NCBI RefSeq assembly: GCF_010730355.1
Contig: NZ_AP022576.1
Location: 2,976,001 to 3,040,000 of the forward strand
Length of the DNA: 64,000 nt
DNA from: Mycobacterium florentinum
GTDB taxonomy: Bacteria; Actinomycetota; Actinomycetes; Mycobacteriales; Mycobacteriaceae
Direction: 5' to 3'
The position numbers and the translations under genes are program-made. Positions 9,080 through 18,478 of the stretch are shown here, one piece after another (within the stretch, counting starts at the first letter, position 1; each line of letters opens with the position of its first letter). The notes below the pieces were generated by a model, which was given only the letters and a program-made list of their open reading frames with translations, was not told the origin of the DNA and made no database searches.

Positions 9080-10588
9080 TCAGGCGGGATAGCGCGAATA
9101 GCACGCGTCCATGTTACCGGCCACGCCGGCGCGGAACGCCGCTATGCGCGTGAAGCCGGCCGGCACACTGGTCCCGTCCGCATCGCTGGCGACCATGTGG
9201 TTGGTGAGCAAACCAGCGACCGCCTCGTCGAGGTCGCCGGCGGTCAGCACCAGCTCCTTGTGCGACGGGGTGTCGATCGGTTCGGCCATCTTGCGGTGCA
9301 CCAAACCGGTCAGGCACGCGGTCCGCAGCGCGGTCCACGGGCTCTGCATCGGTAGACCGCGTTCGTGTTGTACCGCAAGCGCGTATCGCGACATGAGGAT
9401 CGACAGGGCGGTGTCGTCACCTTGCGGCAGGGTGTGTTCCTTCTCGTCGGAGACCTTCGCCATCGCCGCCAGGCCGGCCAGGTCGACCATGATGGTGTTG
9501 GTGGCCGGGCAGTAGGACGCGGGTGGACTGGGCTTCGCGTCCGGGCAATCGGTCGTATGGAAGGACAGGGTCGGCGCGCTCTTGGGCGAGAACACCTTTC
9601 CCAACAGCTCCATCAGCGTCGACAGCGTGTCCTCGTTGATCGGGACCTCGCCGGTCTCCTGCTCGCCGTTGGGATCCGTCTGCAAGGCGTTGGGCAGATC
9701 ACCGCGGCGCTGCGTGATCTCCTGCTTGTTGATTCCTGCGCAGGCCGAAGCCCCACTGATGAAACCCATCTGGAAGGCAGAGACCCGGTCCAACGCCGAG
9801 CCGTGCTCGTCGTCGTTCTCCGTCTCGGCGTCCATCACCGGGTCACGGGTGACGATGATCCCGGCCAGTACATGGTCGAGGCCGTCGGCGGTGCTCAGCG
9901 TGAAGCGCGGGGATTTGCCGGCCGCAACCCAATACAGATAGACGCCGGCGAAACAGTCGGCCTGCTGCTCACGAACGATCGTGAGGTCTCTTTTCGTCAC
10001 CAGGCTCGCCATCTGCTGCAGGGCGTGGCCGAATTCGTGCGCCAGCACACCGGTGACGGACATGTCGCCGAAGTACTTTTGCGCGACGGGCATGAACACC
10101 GCGCGGTCCCAGGCAATCAGGTTGCAGCGGGACGTGAAAAAGGCGTTGACGAGCTTGTACGTGTCGTTGTGGCAAACGATCGGACTGCTCGGGTCGTTGG
10201 AGTCGTAGGAGACCAGTTTGGCGACGGGAAGGAACGTTCCCTTCAGCGACTGGCTGTACGTCGATTTCCAGTAGTCCTCGATATCGTTGACCGACAGCAA
10301 CGACAACTTGTCGATCGCCCCGTTGTCGGTGTTGATCACCGTGCCGGTCGGCGCGGGTCCGTTCGCGCGGATGCCGCTGGGACCGTCGGTGGCGGGAAGG
10401 TCGCCCACCCGGAATGGGTCGTTGAGCATCGACAGGGCCCGCCCTTCGAGGACGGTCGAACAGCCCGCTACCACGAAGACGGTCGCTGCACAGGCAATTG
10501 CCGCCCTCAGCGAACCGATTACGGCGCTCCTGCGACCACGGTGGGACCGGCGTCGACTGTGCCTGCGGTTCATCATGCCCAACCTCAT
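9080..10588 (-). CDS. lpqM: Lipoprotein metallopeptidase LpqM
   Basis: A protein of up to 502 aa, a neutral zinc metallopeptidase anchored outside the cytoplasmic membrane. After an arginine-rich N-terminus comes a signal peptide with lipobox VVAGC (Cys near residue 43). VLAHEFGHALQQ near 185 is the HExxH zinc site, with a downstream QQADCFAG Glu/Asp region as in the M48-like putative neutral zinc peptidases. Starts at ATG 10588, 10576 or 10573 are all possible; the shorter ones give a more typical signal peptide. It matches Rv0419 in size and place beside lpqL. The natural substrate is unknown. Confidence 0.92.
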   Translation of the reverse strand: MRLGMMNRRHSRRRSHRGRRSAVIGSLRAAIACAATVFVVAGCSTVLEGRALSMLNDPFRVGDLPATDGPSGIRANGPAPTGTVINTDNGAIDKLSLLSVNDIEDYWKSTYSQSLKGTFLPVAKLVSYDSNDPSSPIVCHNDTYKLVNAFFTSRCNLIAWDRAVFMPVAQKYFGDMSVTGVLAHEFGHALQQMASLVTKRDLTIVREQQADCFAGVYLYWVAAGKSPRFTLSTADGLDHVLAGIIVTRDPVMDAETENDDEHGSALDRVSAFQMGFISGASACAGINKQEITQRRGDLPNALQTDPNGEQETGEVPINEDTLSTLMELLGKVFSPKSAPTLSFHTTDCPDAKPSPPASYCPATNTIMVDLAGLAAMAKVSDEKEHTLPQGDDTALSILMSRYALAVQHERGLPMQSPWTALRTACLTGLVHRKMAEPIDTPSHKELVLTAGDLDEAVAGLLTNHMVASDADGTSVPAGFTRIAAFRAGVAGNMDACYSRYPA

Positions 10589-10679
10589 CCCGACCGGCCG
10601 CCCGGCAGCATCAAAGGGTTCTCATTCTAGGTCCGCTGGTTGAACAGCGTAGCGAAAATGACAGACCCAGCAAACACCA

Positions 10680-12149
10680 CTAGGGCAATCGGGGGCGATG
10701 CCGCTTATCGTGGGGCGGGACGCCGTTGACGCCCGAGATCGACATGGCATAGCTGCCGACCGCGTATGCCACGCCAGAACCCATGACGGCCAACGCTTCC
10801 CGGTTGATGTTGTCGATCGTGTCCCGGGGACTCTGGAAATTGGGGTCGAACCCGACACCGGCCTTGCCGCCCCACAGTCGTGCTTGCACAGGGGTTTTCA
10901 GCTGCGACGCGCCGGTGCTCATGCCGCCGATCGGCACGCCCGCGACCATGAACGGGTGGTAGTCGGTCCGGGTGCCCAACGGCATGTCGGCGGGCCGCTT
11001 CCCGGCCAGGTTGAGATATCCGGACAGCGTGCGCTCGATACCGGCCGATCCCTCGGGCACATCGCCGGCCGCGACCCCCTGTCCGGGCGGACCGGACTGG
11101 TCGCCGTCATCGGTGAAGAAGCCGGCGTTGGGCGAACCGAGCAGGTTGAAATTCAAGTACATCGCGATGTCGTTGAGCTGCTCGTCATCCAGGCCGAACA
11201 CGTAATCCATGACGCCGTTGAGCCCGTCCTCGTCGGCACCCCAGAACACGAAGCGCACCGCGTCGTTCACCGGTGCCAACGGCCCCAGCTGCAGTGCGGT
11301 TTCCAGCACCGCGGCCACCCCGGATCCGTTGTCATTGATGCCCGGACCACTGCGCGGGCCGTCGAGATGAGCGCCGACCACAATCACGTCGTCGGTCGAG
11401 CCGGTTTTGGTCTGCGCCAGCACGTTTCGAGAAGTGATCTTGACGTTCTCGGCGTCCAGCACCAGGCGGACCCGTGCGGTGGCGTTGGTTAGCGCGCTGC
11501 CACCATAGCTACCCACGACAGCGACCGGCATGGTCAGCTGCTTGTAGTAGCCGGGGGTGAACAACGTGGGCGGGGCGCCCTGGCCGGTGGACGCGCTGAC
11601 CACGATCAGCGCCGCGGCCCCCTTGTCGCGCGCGCTGTTCTGCTTGTCGACCACCGAGCAGCGTGCGTCGTTGACGACGGCGATCGCACCCGCCGGCAGC
11701 GCGGCCGGGTAGTCCCCCGGCGCGCAACCCGACGGCTGCGTGGGCGCAACCGGTTGGCCGCTGAGGCCACCGGGCGGGGTCCGTACCAGCAGCGAGGCCT
11801 GGTCGACCGAGTAGGTGCTGCCGGCGATCGTCAGCGACGGCTTGCCCGGCGCCACCGCGATCAGGCGGTCGAACTCCGGCATGGATACCTCGAATCCCTT
11901 GCTGCGCAACGCTTTCGCGATATACTCAACGCTGGCGTCATAGCCCGGCGTCCCCTCTGCCCGGTTTCCCTTGTTGGCGTTGGCGATATCCTGCAGCGCG
12001 TGCAGGTGGGTGAACATCCCGTCGGCGGTGACCTTTCCGGCGAGCGCGCGGCCGAGGTCCGGCGCGGCACCCGGCGGCGCCGGCCGCGGCGACGAGCACC
12101 CCGCCACCAGCCCGATCAGCACCAGCACCGAGCACAGGCGACGGATCAT
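10680..12149 (-). CDS. LpqL-like M28 lipoprotein, probable inactive paralogue
   Basis: A 489-aa lipoprotein (lipobox LVAGC, Cys near 19) with a PA domain and an M28 peptidase fold, in tandem with lpqL. It begins inside the lpqL stop (ATGA overlap). Compared with LpqL, the first zinc ligands are kept (GAHLD and GINDNGSG). The catalytic pair AEE is ADE, the next ligand NFD is NFN, and the last histidine of NYHQKTD is Gln (NFQSPRD). The changes hit the catalytic base and two zinc ligands, so peptidase activity is unlikely. The frame is intact and conserved elsewhere, suggesting a binding or decoy role rather than decay. Confidence 0.85.
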   Translation of the reverse strand: MIRRLCSVLVLIGLVAGCSSPRPAPPGAAPDLGRALAGKVTADGMFTHLHALQDIANANKGNRAEGTPGYDASVEYIAKALRSKGFEVSMPEFDRLIAVAPGKPSLTIAGSTYSVDQASLLVRTPPGGLSGQPVAPTQPSGCAPGDYPAALPAGAIAVVNDARCSVVDKQNSARDKGAAALIVVSASTGQGAPPTLFTPGYYKQLTMPVAVVGSYGGSALTNATARVRLVLDAENVKITSRNVLAQTKTGSTDDVIVVGAHLDGPRSGPGINDNGSGVAAVLETALQLGPLAPVNDAVRFVFWGADEDGLNGVMDYVFGLDDEQLNDIAMYLNFNLLGSPNAGFFTDDGDQSGPPGQGVAAGDVPEGSAGIERTLSGYLNLAGKRPADMPLGTRTDYHPFMVAGVPIGGMSTGASQLKTPVQARLWGGKAGVGFDPNFQSPRDTIDNINREALAVMGSGVAYAVGSYAMSISGVNGVPPHDKRHRPRLP

Positions 12150-13639
12150 GGCTTTGCGAGCACGTGGCGGGTGCGGTCTGCCATGACGGGAACCCCGTTG
12201 TGCCCGGTGAGGTCTTGGGCGTACAGAGCGATCGCGTAGGCGACGCCGGCACCGTTGATGCCCAGCGAGGTGCGGTCGATGTGATCGAGGGTGTCGGTCT
12301 TCTGGTGATAGTTCGGGTCGAACGGCTCGTCCGCCGTCCCGCCCCACAACTTGGCCTGGTCGGCGGACTTCTTTGCTTCCGCACCGGAGAACAGACCGCC
12401 CGCCGGGATTCCGGCCAGGGTGAAGCCGTCGTAGTCGGACCGTCCGTCGAACGATGTGTCCTCGGCGGTCTTGCCGGCCGACTTCAGGTAGGCGACCAGC
12501 GTGCGCTCGATGCCGGCCGAGCCTTCGGGGACCACGGGTTGGCCGCGGGTATCCGCCGGCAGGGATTGGTCACCGTCATAGGTGAAGTAACCGGGGTTGG
12601 GCGACGCCAGCATGTCGAAATTGAGATACAGCGCAATGTTTTTGAGGTCGTTGAAATTCAGGGACTCGACGTAGTTGCGCGATCCGATCAATCCGAGTTC
12701 CTCGGCCCCCCAGAAGGCGAAGCGCACCGCGTTGTGCACCTGAGGTGAATTCCCCAGCTGCACCGCGGTTTCCAGGATTGCGGCCACGCCAGAGCCGTTG
12801 TCGTTGATGCCCGGGCCCTCGGCCACGCTGTCCAGGTGCGCACCCGCCATCACCACGTCGGTGGTCGAGCCGGTCTTGGTCTGGGCGATGATGTTGCGCG
12901 CTTTGAAACTCTTGCTGGTGGCGTCCAGCTTGATCGTCGCCGGCCCGGGCTGGGCGCGCAGCTGCATTCCGGTGGATTTGGGGACGCCGACCGCCGGGAT
13001 CTTCACCTCGGTATTCGCCCCCAGTGTGCCGCCCATCTGCTCCTCGTCGACGTTGTCGGCGACGATCATCGCCACGGCGCCGCGCTGCGCCGCGGCGTTC
13101 TCCTTCTGCGCGAACGGGCAGGTGCCGCGGTCCACCAGCACCACCGCGCCCTTCACCGGCAGGTTGTCGTAGTCCGACGCCGCGCACGCCTGGCCGTTGC
13201 CGGTCGACACCGCCAGCAGCGGGCCGCTCACCCCGTCGGGTCCGGTGCCGAGGCTGAACTCGAGCGCGTGCGCCTCGACGGCCTTACCGCCGACGGTCAC
13301 CGCGGGCTTCTCGGCGTGAAAAACCCGCGCCGAAAACTCGGGGGTCTGCACATCAAAACCGCTGTGGCGCAACGTATTCACCACATAATCGACGCTGGCC
13401 TCGTAGCCGGGTGTGCCCACCGTCCGGGTGCCGTTATTGGCGTTGGCGATGTCTTGAAGCTTGGTCAGGTGCGCCATCATCGCGTCGGCCGTGACCTTGT
13501 TGCGCACCGTGGTGGCGAATTCCGCCGCGCCGTGTTCGCTCGACTGCTGGGAGTTCGCCGACCGATGCGAGCATCCGGTCAACATTGCGGCGAGAGCGAC
13601 CGCGGCGAGCAGCGCCGCCGTTCGGGAGTTGTTCACCAT
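12146..13639 (-). CDS. lpqL: Lipoprotein aminopeptidase LpqL (M28 family)
   Basis: A 497-aa secreted lipoprotein peptidase. The signal peptide ends at AMLTGC (Cys near 20). A PA domain sits at about 130-230 (GAVVLVDRGTCPFAQKENAA). The M28 zinc site follows: GAHLDSV, GINDNGSG, FWGAEELG (base and ligand Glu), NFDML and NYHQKTD. GRSDYDGF is typical of the PA-containing aminopeptidases. ATG 13639 is preferred because the longer frame to 13996 has no signal peptide at its start. It matches Rv0418 in size. The downstream paralogue is translationally coupled. Confidence 0.94.
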   Translation of the reverse strand: MVNNSRTAALLAAVALAAMLTGCSHRSANSQQSSEHGAAEFATTVRNKVTADAMMAHLTKLQDIANANNGTRTVGTPGYEASVDYVVNTLRHSGFDVQTPEFSARVFHAEKPAVTVGGKAVEAHALEFSLGTGPDGVSGPLLAVSTGNGQACAASDYDNLPVKGAVVLVDRGTCPFAQKENAAAQRGAVAMIVADNVDEEQMGGTLGANTEVKIPAVGVPKSTGMQLRAQPGPATIKLDATSKSFKARNIIAQTKTGSTTDVVMAGAHLDSVAEGPGINDNGSGVAAILETAVQLGNSPQVHNAVRFAFWGAEELGLIGSRNYVESLNFNDLKNIALYLNFDMLASPNPGYFTYDGDQSLPADTRGQPVVPEGSAGIERTLVAYLKSAGKTAEDTSFDGRSDYDGFTLAGIPAGGLFSGAEAKKSADQAKLWGGTADEPFDPNYHQKTDTLDHIDRTSLGINGAGVAYAIALYAQDLTGHNGVPVMADRTRHVLAKP

Positions 13640-13698
13640 CGCGCCCAAGGTTAGACGCCCGTCGCTCGTCAGCGCACTCGGCTCACCGCGGCGTGAGG

Positions 13699-14121
13699 TC
13701 AGACATGCAGCCCAGTGAAGGGGGCAAACGGAATGTTGCGCACCACAAACCAAACCGACACCAACGACAGCGCCACCACGGCCGCCCAGCGTTGGTGTTG
13801 CCAGCTCCTGATCCGGCGCCCCGTCACGCGGCCGTAGGCCCAGACCAGGTATGCCCAGACCAACAGCACGACCGCCGCCAAGCCCAACGCGTTGAATCTG
13901 GCGGCGGCCGTGAAGTTGCCGTGCAAGAGCGAGTAGAGCATGCGCAGGCTGCCGCATCCGGGACAGTCGATACCAAGCAGAGCCTTGGTGGGACATACCG
14001 GCAGCGGGCCACCCGGGGTTGTCGGATCACCCACCCAGGTGGCCGCGCACACCAACGTCGTCGACGCGGCCACCAAGAGCGGGGCGCCGAGACGCAGCGG
14101 GAGCGACCGCTGGGGGATCAC
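13699..14121 (-). CDS. DUF2752 membrane protein
   Basis: A 140-aa protein with three hydrophobic segments (about residues 10-28, 76-94 and 112-128). The signature CPTKALLGIDCPGCGSLRM (about 43-61), with the C-P-G-C-G motif and RMLYSLLHGN after it, identifies DUF2752. The paired cysteines may bind metal or form a disulfide near the membrane. The function is unknown in general; these genes often travel with other small membrane proteins such as the CD225-type gene directly upstream at 14138-14464, with which it may be co-transcribed. Confidence 0.85.
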   Translation of the reverse strand: MIPQRSLPLRLGAPLLVAASTTLVCAATWVGDPTTPGGPLPVCPTKALLGIDCPGCGSLRMLYSLLHGNFTAAARFNALGLAAVVLLVWAYLVWAYGRVTGRRIRSWQHQRWAAVVALSLVSVWFVVRNIPFAPFTGLHV

Positions 14122-14137
14122 CGTACGTGCAACCCCT

Positions 14138-14464
14138 TTAGAGCATTGCGGCCAGCGCCGCGGGGGTCGAGGTGTCGGCCGTCATGGCGATGATCGCCAG
14201 CACGATGCCGTACAGCACGGCACTCACGACCGCGGCGATAACCGACCACTTCACCCACTTCTTGGCGGCGTCGGCCGCGGCCTGCGCCTCGGCGTACTGA
14301 CCCTGCGCCCACAACCCACTCACCTGAGTGGATTTGACGATGGCCACGATGCCGAACGGCAGACAGCAGAACAATGTCGCCAAAATGGACCACACCAAAT
14401 AGTTATCGGGTTGCCCCGCAGGCTGCTGCGGCGGGTACCCCGGGGGTGGCGGTTGTGCAGTCAT
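14138..14464 (-). CDS. CD225/dispanin-family small membrane protein
   Basis: A 108-aa protein. A short Pro/Gln/Gly-rich start is followed by the first membrane segment with NYLVWSILATLFCCLPFGIV (the CD225 signature). A conserved amphipathic loop comes next (KSTQVSGLWAQGQYAEAQ...AKKW) and then a second membrane segment. The ATG at 14464 has GGAG five bases before it; an earlier ATG at 14479 lacks this. In actinobacteria these proteins are membrane-shape or scaffold candidates of unknown role. It is followed by the DUF2752 gene in the same direction. Confidence 0.85.
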   Translation of the reverse strand: MTAQPPPPGYPPQQPAGQPDNYLVWSILATLFCCLPFGIVAIVKSTQVSGLWAQGQYAEAQAAADAAKKWVKWSVIAAVVSAVLYGIVLAIIAMTADTSTPAALAAML

Positions 14465-14729
14465 GAATTCTCCAGTCACGAGAAGTTAGCTGGCGTGAAG
14501 CGGTGCCTACCATACCTGAGCGGAGTCGCGAGGGCACTAGGTACGCAAAAATCAGTTCGCCGGGACCCGCGACATCGGCGTCGCCACAGGGGCTCTCCCA
14601 GTGCTCAGGTTAGCTCGAAAGCCGGTGTTCAGACGAAATGCGTTGTGTGGGTCGCGTTCCCGTTGACAACCAGAATTGCCCAGTTCAGCGTGGAATAATG
14701 CCCAGAAAGACAATGTCCGCTGGAATATA
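14465..14729. other. Intergenic region between the CD225 gene and the secreted-protein cluster
   Basis: The 337-bp divergent gap (14465-14801) holds the promoter at 14730-14757. The rest shows no recognisable gene, repeat or structured RNA; a minus-strand open frame across it is a coding shadow. Confidence 0.5.
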
Positions 14730-14757
14730 TTGCACAGCCACGACATAGCCCTACGAT
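14730..14757 (+). promoter_or_regulatory. Promoter of first tandem secreted protein
   Basis: TTGCAC (14730-14735), a 16-base spacer, and TACGAT (14752-14757) form a SigA-type promoter. The -10 box and the 16-base spacing recur exactly before the next two paralogues, with a one-base difference in the -35 box, which supports a real conserved promoter. Confidence 0.75.
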
Positions 14758-14801
14758 TCCCATAGCGGCACCGCGCCGGGACCACCGAAAGGAGCCGTTG
14801 G

Positions 14802-15323
14802 GTGTCCCCTGAAACCAACCCGCTGCGCGTCGCGACGGCCGCGGCGCTGGTGGGTGGTTTCGCGTTTGCGGGCGCCGCGATGGCAGCCGCCGACCCCAAC
14901 ACCGGCAACGCCGCGGATATCAACACACTAGCCAGCGTTCTGTCGAAGGGATACGGCCTCAACAACTGCACCGCCCAGGCGGTTCCCAGCGGGGCACTGG
15001 CCTACCTACAGTGCGGACAGAGCCCCGACCCTGGCGGCCCGATACTCGGCAAGTACTTCCTGTTCGGCGATGGCGCCGCCCTGACGAGCTCCTTCCAGCG
15101 CGTCATCGGGGGTGACGCCCTGAGCAACTGCGGGGATGCATCCTCACCGACGCCATGGCATCAAGGCAGCTCCACGACCAGCGCGGGATCGGTGGCGTGT
15201 GGGACATTTCAGAACCATGCCGAGATCGTTTGGACCAACGAGGCCAAGAACATGCTGGGCGTGATCCGCGCCGCCGGCGGCGACGTCCCGGCGCTCTACA
15301 AGTGGTGGCGAGACAACGGCTGA
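14802..15323 (+). CDS. Secreted protein, first of three tandem paralogues
   Basis: A 173-aa protein from GTG 14802 with AAAGGAG upstream. The signal peptide (about residues 1-30) is cleaved near AMAAAD. The mature part has four cysteines shared by all three paralogues: NNC, LQCGQ, NCGD and VACGT, likely two disulfides. TPWHQGSS, IVWT..AKNMLG and LYKWW close the fold. The same tail motifs (ACGT, LWT..., LYKWW) occur, as I recall, in the extracellular parts of some mycobacterial Ser/Thr kinases, so it may be a free sensor-type domain. No enzyme motif is seen. Confidence 0.85.
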   Translation: MSPETNPLRVATAAALVGGFAFAGAAMAAADPNTGNAADINTLASVLSKGYGLNNCTAQAVPSGALAYLQCGQSPDPGGPILGKYFLFGDGAALTSSFQRVIGGDALSNCGDASSPTPWHQGSSTTSAGSVACGTFQNHAEIVWTNEAKNMLGVIRAAGGDVPALYKWWRDNG

Positions 15324-15332
15324 GCTTTCCGG

Positions 15333-15445
15333 TTGGGCCGCAACGGGTTCCATGTGCGATGTGCCAGAAATGTTGCCAGTGTAAATGGTATGCGCCGGAA
15401 TGGGTTGCATGGCGGCGGTTTATCCCTACGATCAGTCTGGCAAAC
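15333..15445 (+). repeat. Duplicated promoter-bearing intergenic unit, copy 1
   Basis: From TTGGGCCGCAACGGGTTCCA to TCTGGCAAA this stretch aligns with 16027-16138 with roughly three-quarters identity, including both promoter boxes. It shows that the tandem genes were duplicated together with their 5' regions. Confidence 0.8.
15405..15432 (+). promoter_or_regulatory. Promoter of second tandem secreted protein
   Basis: TTGCAT (15405-15410), a 16-base spacer, TACGAT (15427-15432). Same layout as the promoters at 14730 and 16099. Confidence 0.75.
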
Positions 15446-15498
15446 ATTTTGCTGGGACCGCCCGTCCCGGCGGTCCCACAATCCCTCAGGAGTCGAGG

Positions 15499-16020
15499 AT
15501 GCTTCACCCGACCAACCCGCTGCGCGCCGCGGTGGCCGCAGCTCTGACGGCCACCTTTTGCTGCGTCGGTACTGCCACCGCGACCGCGGACACCACCGGC
15601 AGCTCGGCCGATGTCAACACACTGGCCACTTCGCTGGCGAAGGGGTACGGCCTCAACAATTGTCAATCGTCTCCTTTGACGGGTGCCGAAGTGGCGGAGC
15701 TCCAGTGCGGGCAAAACCCCGACTCCAGCGGGCCGGCTTCCGCGGTATACCAGCTGTTCAAGAGCGCCAACGACCTCAGCGGTGCGTACGCTTCCAACCT
15801 CAAAGACGTGACCCTGTCCTCGTGCAGCGGCAGCGGCAGCAAAGAACCGGGCCCCTGGCACCAAGCCAGTTCCGAGCAGGCTGGTGGTCAGATGGCGTGC
15901 GGAACCTACAAAGACGTCAGCCTGGTGCTGTGGACCGTCGACGGCAAAAACGTGTTGGGCTCCCTCTTTTCCAAGGCCGACGTCCCGTCGCTGTACAAGT
16001 GGTGGCAAGCCAACGCCTGA
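15499..16020 (+). CDS. Secreted protein, second of three tandem paralogues
   Basis: A 173-aa protein. The ATG at 15499 follows CAGGAGTCGAGG, the same SD context as the third copy; the open frame starts earlier, at 15385, but that part is the promoter. The signal peptide is cleaved near TATAD. KGYGLNNC, LQCGQNPDSSGP, GPWHQASS, MACGT, LWTVDGKNVLG and LYKWW match its neighbours. The middle (about residues 82-115) has diverged most, replacing the KYFLF region with VYQLFKSAND. Divergence of the three copies suggests an old duplication. Confidence 0.85.
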   Translation: MLHPTNPLRAAVAAALTATFCCVGTATATADTTGSSADVNTLATSLAKGYGLNNCQSSPLTGAEVAELQCGQNPDSSGPASAVYQLFKSANDLSGAYASNLKDVTLSSCSGSGSKEPGPWHQASSEQAGGQMACGTYKDVSLVLWTVDGKNVLGSLFSKADVPSLYKWWQANA

Positions 16021-16026
16021 TCTGGG

Positions 16027-16138
16027 TTGGGCCGCAACGGGTTCCACTCTGGTGTCGCCGGAAATAGTGCCGGTGTAAACCATATTCGCCGGAATGGGTT
16101 GCATAGCTGTGGTTTGCCCCTACGATCATTCTGGCAAA
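16027..16138 (+). repeat. Duplicated promoter-bearing intergenic unit, copy 2
   Basis: Partner of 15333-15445. A short third trace of its beginning (TTGAGCCGCAACGAGTTCGG) follows the third gene at 16723, at the end of the tandem array. Confidence 0.8.
16099..16126 (+). promoter_or_regulatory. Promoter of third tandem secreted protein
   Basis: TTGCAT (16099-16104), a 16-base spacer, TACGAT (16121-16126). Third instance of the same promoter. Confidence 0.75.
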
Positions 16139-16193
16139 GACAAATAACGTCGGCGCAGCCTTCGGGGCGGTTACCAAATTTCAGGAGTCGAGG

Positions 16194-16712
16194 ATGTCTC
16201 ACCGAACCAAGACGCTGCGAGCCGCGACGGCTGCAGCCTTTACAGCGACCTTCTTCTGCGTCGGTACTCCCACCGCGATGGCGGACAACAACGCCACGCT
16301 GTTGAGCGCCCTGTCGAAGGGCTACAGCGCCAGCAACTGCTCGTCTCAGGCGGTGTCCGAGGTGCAGGGCTCGTTTACCGCCACGGTCGTTGCGGTCTTG
16401 CAGTGCGGACAGAACACCGACTCCAGCGGCCCGATGGGCGGCAAGTACTTTCTGTTCGCCAACAGCGCCGACACGGCCAGCTCGTTCACCAAGCTGATCA
16501 GCAGCGACACCCTGACCAACTGTGGCGACGCCAAGTCGCCCACCACCTGGCACCAGGGCAGCTCCGACTCCGCCGGACAGGTGGCGTGTGGGACGGATTC
16601 GGGCCAGGCCGAGGTGCTCTGGACCGTCGACGCCAAGAATGTACTGGCCTTCGTGCGCGCGTCCAACGGAGACACGGCCGCCCTCTACAAGTGGTGGCAG
16701 TCCAACGGCTGA
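16194..16712 (+). CDS. Secreted protein, third of three tandem paralogues
   Basis: A 172-aa protein from ATG 16194 with CAGGAG upstream. The signal peptide is cleaved near TAMAD. The four shared cysteines lie in SNC, LQCGQNTDSSGP, NCGD and VACGT; TTWHQGSS, LWTVDAKNVLA and LYKWWQ follow. It is closest to the first copy in the middle (GKYFLF...SSF.K.I), with an insertion around EVQGSFTATV. It is convergent with the SGNH hydrolase gene, four bases away. Confidence 0.85.
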   Translation: MSHRTKTLRAATAAAFTATFFCVGTPTAMADNNATLLSALSKGYSASNCSSQAVSEVQGSFTATVVAVLQCGQNTDSSGPMGGKYFLFANSADTASSFTKLISSDTLTNCGDAKSPTTWHQGSSDSAGQVACGTDSGQAEVLWTVDAKNVLAFVRASNGDTAALYKWWQSNG

Positions 16713-16715
16713 GTT

Positions 16716-17516
16716 TTAGAGTTGAGCCGCAACGAGTTCGGCCACCGCGCTCATCCCCGCACCGTTGGGGTGTAGCGGGGCGGGCCGACCCGGCAGCGGC
16801 ACAACGTATTTCGCCGGCGTAGTGGTCCACGGCTGCGCAGACCACGCGTGATGGTCACGGCTGGCCGCGCCGGCGCCGACGATTTCGCAGCCGGATGCCG
16901 CGGCCGCGTCGGCGGTGAGTCGTTCCAGCGTCGCGGCCACGTGGCGACCCAGGTCGGCATCCGCATCCGAAATCGGAGGTGCGGATACGCCCGCCGGCGG
17001 CAATATCGTCAGGTAGTCGACGAAGAAAACCCGGGCGTGCGGCGCCCGCGCGCACACCGCTTTGCCGACCGCACACAGGGAATCGAACGCTTCCGCCAGG
17101 GCCCGCTCGCGCGCGCCACGGTCCAGCAGTTCGGCGATCCGCGTGCCCATCAGCGGCAGCCGCCGGGCCGGCCGCGGCAGTGCGGCCGCCATCAGCAACG
17201 GGACGTAGCCGACGTCGTTACCGCCGATGGTGATGGTGACCACGTCCTCCGTGCCGTCCAGTGCGGTGATCTGGGGCGGCGCATTGTGCTGACGATCGGC
17301 GAGGATGTGGGCGGTGGTAGCGCCGGAAAAGGTGACATCAACAAAGTCCCTGCCCAGACCCAGGTTCATCCGCTCGGCGAGCAGATGCGGGTAGTTGTGC
17401 GCCGATCTGCCCGACCATCGGGGTGCATCCTGGGCGCGCGGCTGGATGCCCGGACCGGCGGCCATCGAACTGCCCAGCGCCACATACCGTTTCGATGGAC
17501 CCTTCGCTTCGCTCAT
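16716..17516 (-). CDS. SGNH/GDSL-type hydrolase
   Basis: A 266-aa esterase or lipase of the SGNH family. YVALGSSMAAGPG near residue 12 is the block I nucleophile (GDSL variant GSS). FSGATTAHIL follows, TIGGNDVGY near 95 is block III, and LHPNGAGMSAVA near 250 is block V with the catalytic His. No signal peptide is evident. The ATG at 17516 lies 13 bases after the thiG stop; a longer frame overlaps thiG and was not chosen. It is the last gene of the thiO-thiS-thiG unit, but nothing else links it to thiamine. Confidence 0.85.
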   Translation of the reverse strand: MSEAKGPSKRYVALGSSMAAGPGIQPRAQDAPRWSGRSAHNYPHLLAERMNLGLGRDFVDVTFSGATTAHILADRQHNAPPQITALDGTEDVVTITIGGNDVGYVPLLMAAALPRPARRLPLMGTRIAELLDRGARERALAEAFDSLCAVGKAVCARAPHARVFFVDYLTILPPAGVSAPPISDADADLGRHVAATLERLTADAAAASGCEIVGAGAASRDHHAWSAQPWTTTPAKYVVPLPGRPAPLHPNGAGMSAVAELVAAQL

Positions 17517-17529
17517 CGCCCGCGCGGTT

Positions 17530-18474
<945 letters not shown>

Positions 18475-18478
<4 letters not shown>

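Noticed and set aside
12149..12347. N-terminal extension of the LpqL paralogue
   Set aside because: It lies inside lpqL in another frame and lacks a signal peptide; the lipobox form begins at 12149.
15333..16138. Duplicated units considered as CRISPR or satellite repeats
   Set aside because: Only two diverged copies, each holding a promoter before a paralogous gene; explained by tandem gene duplication.
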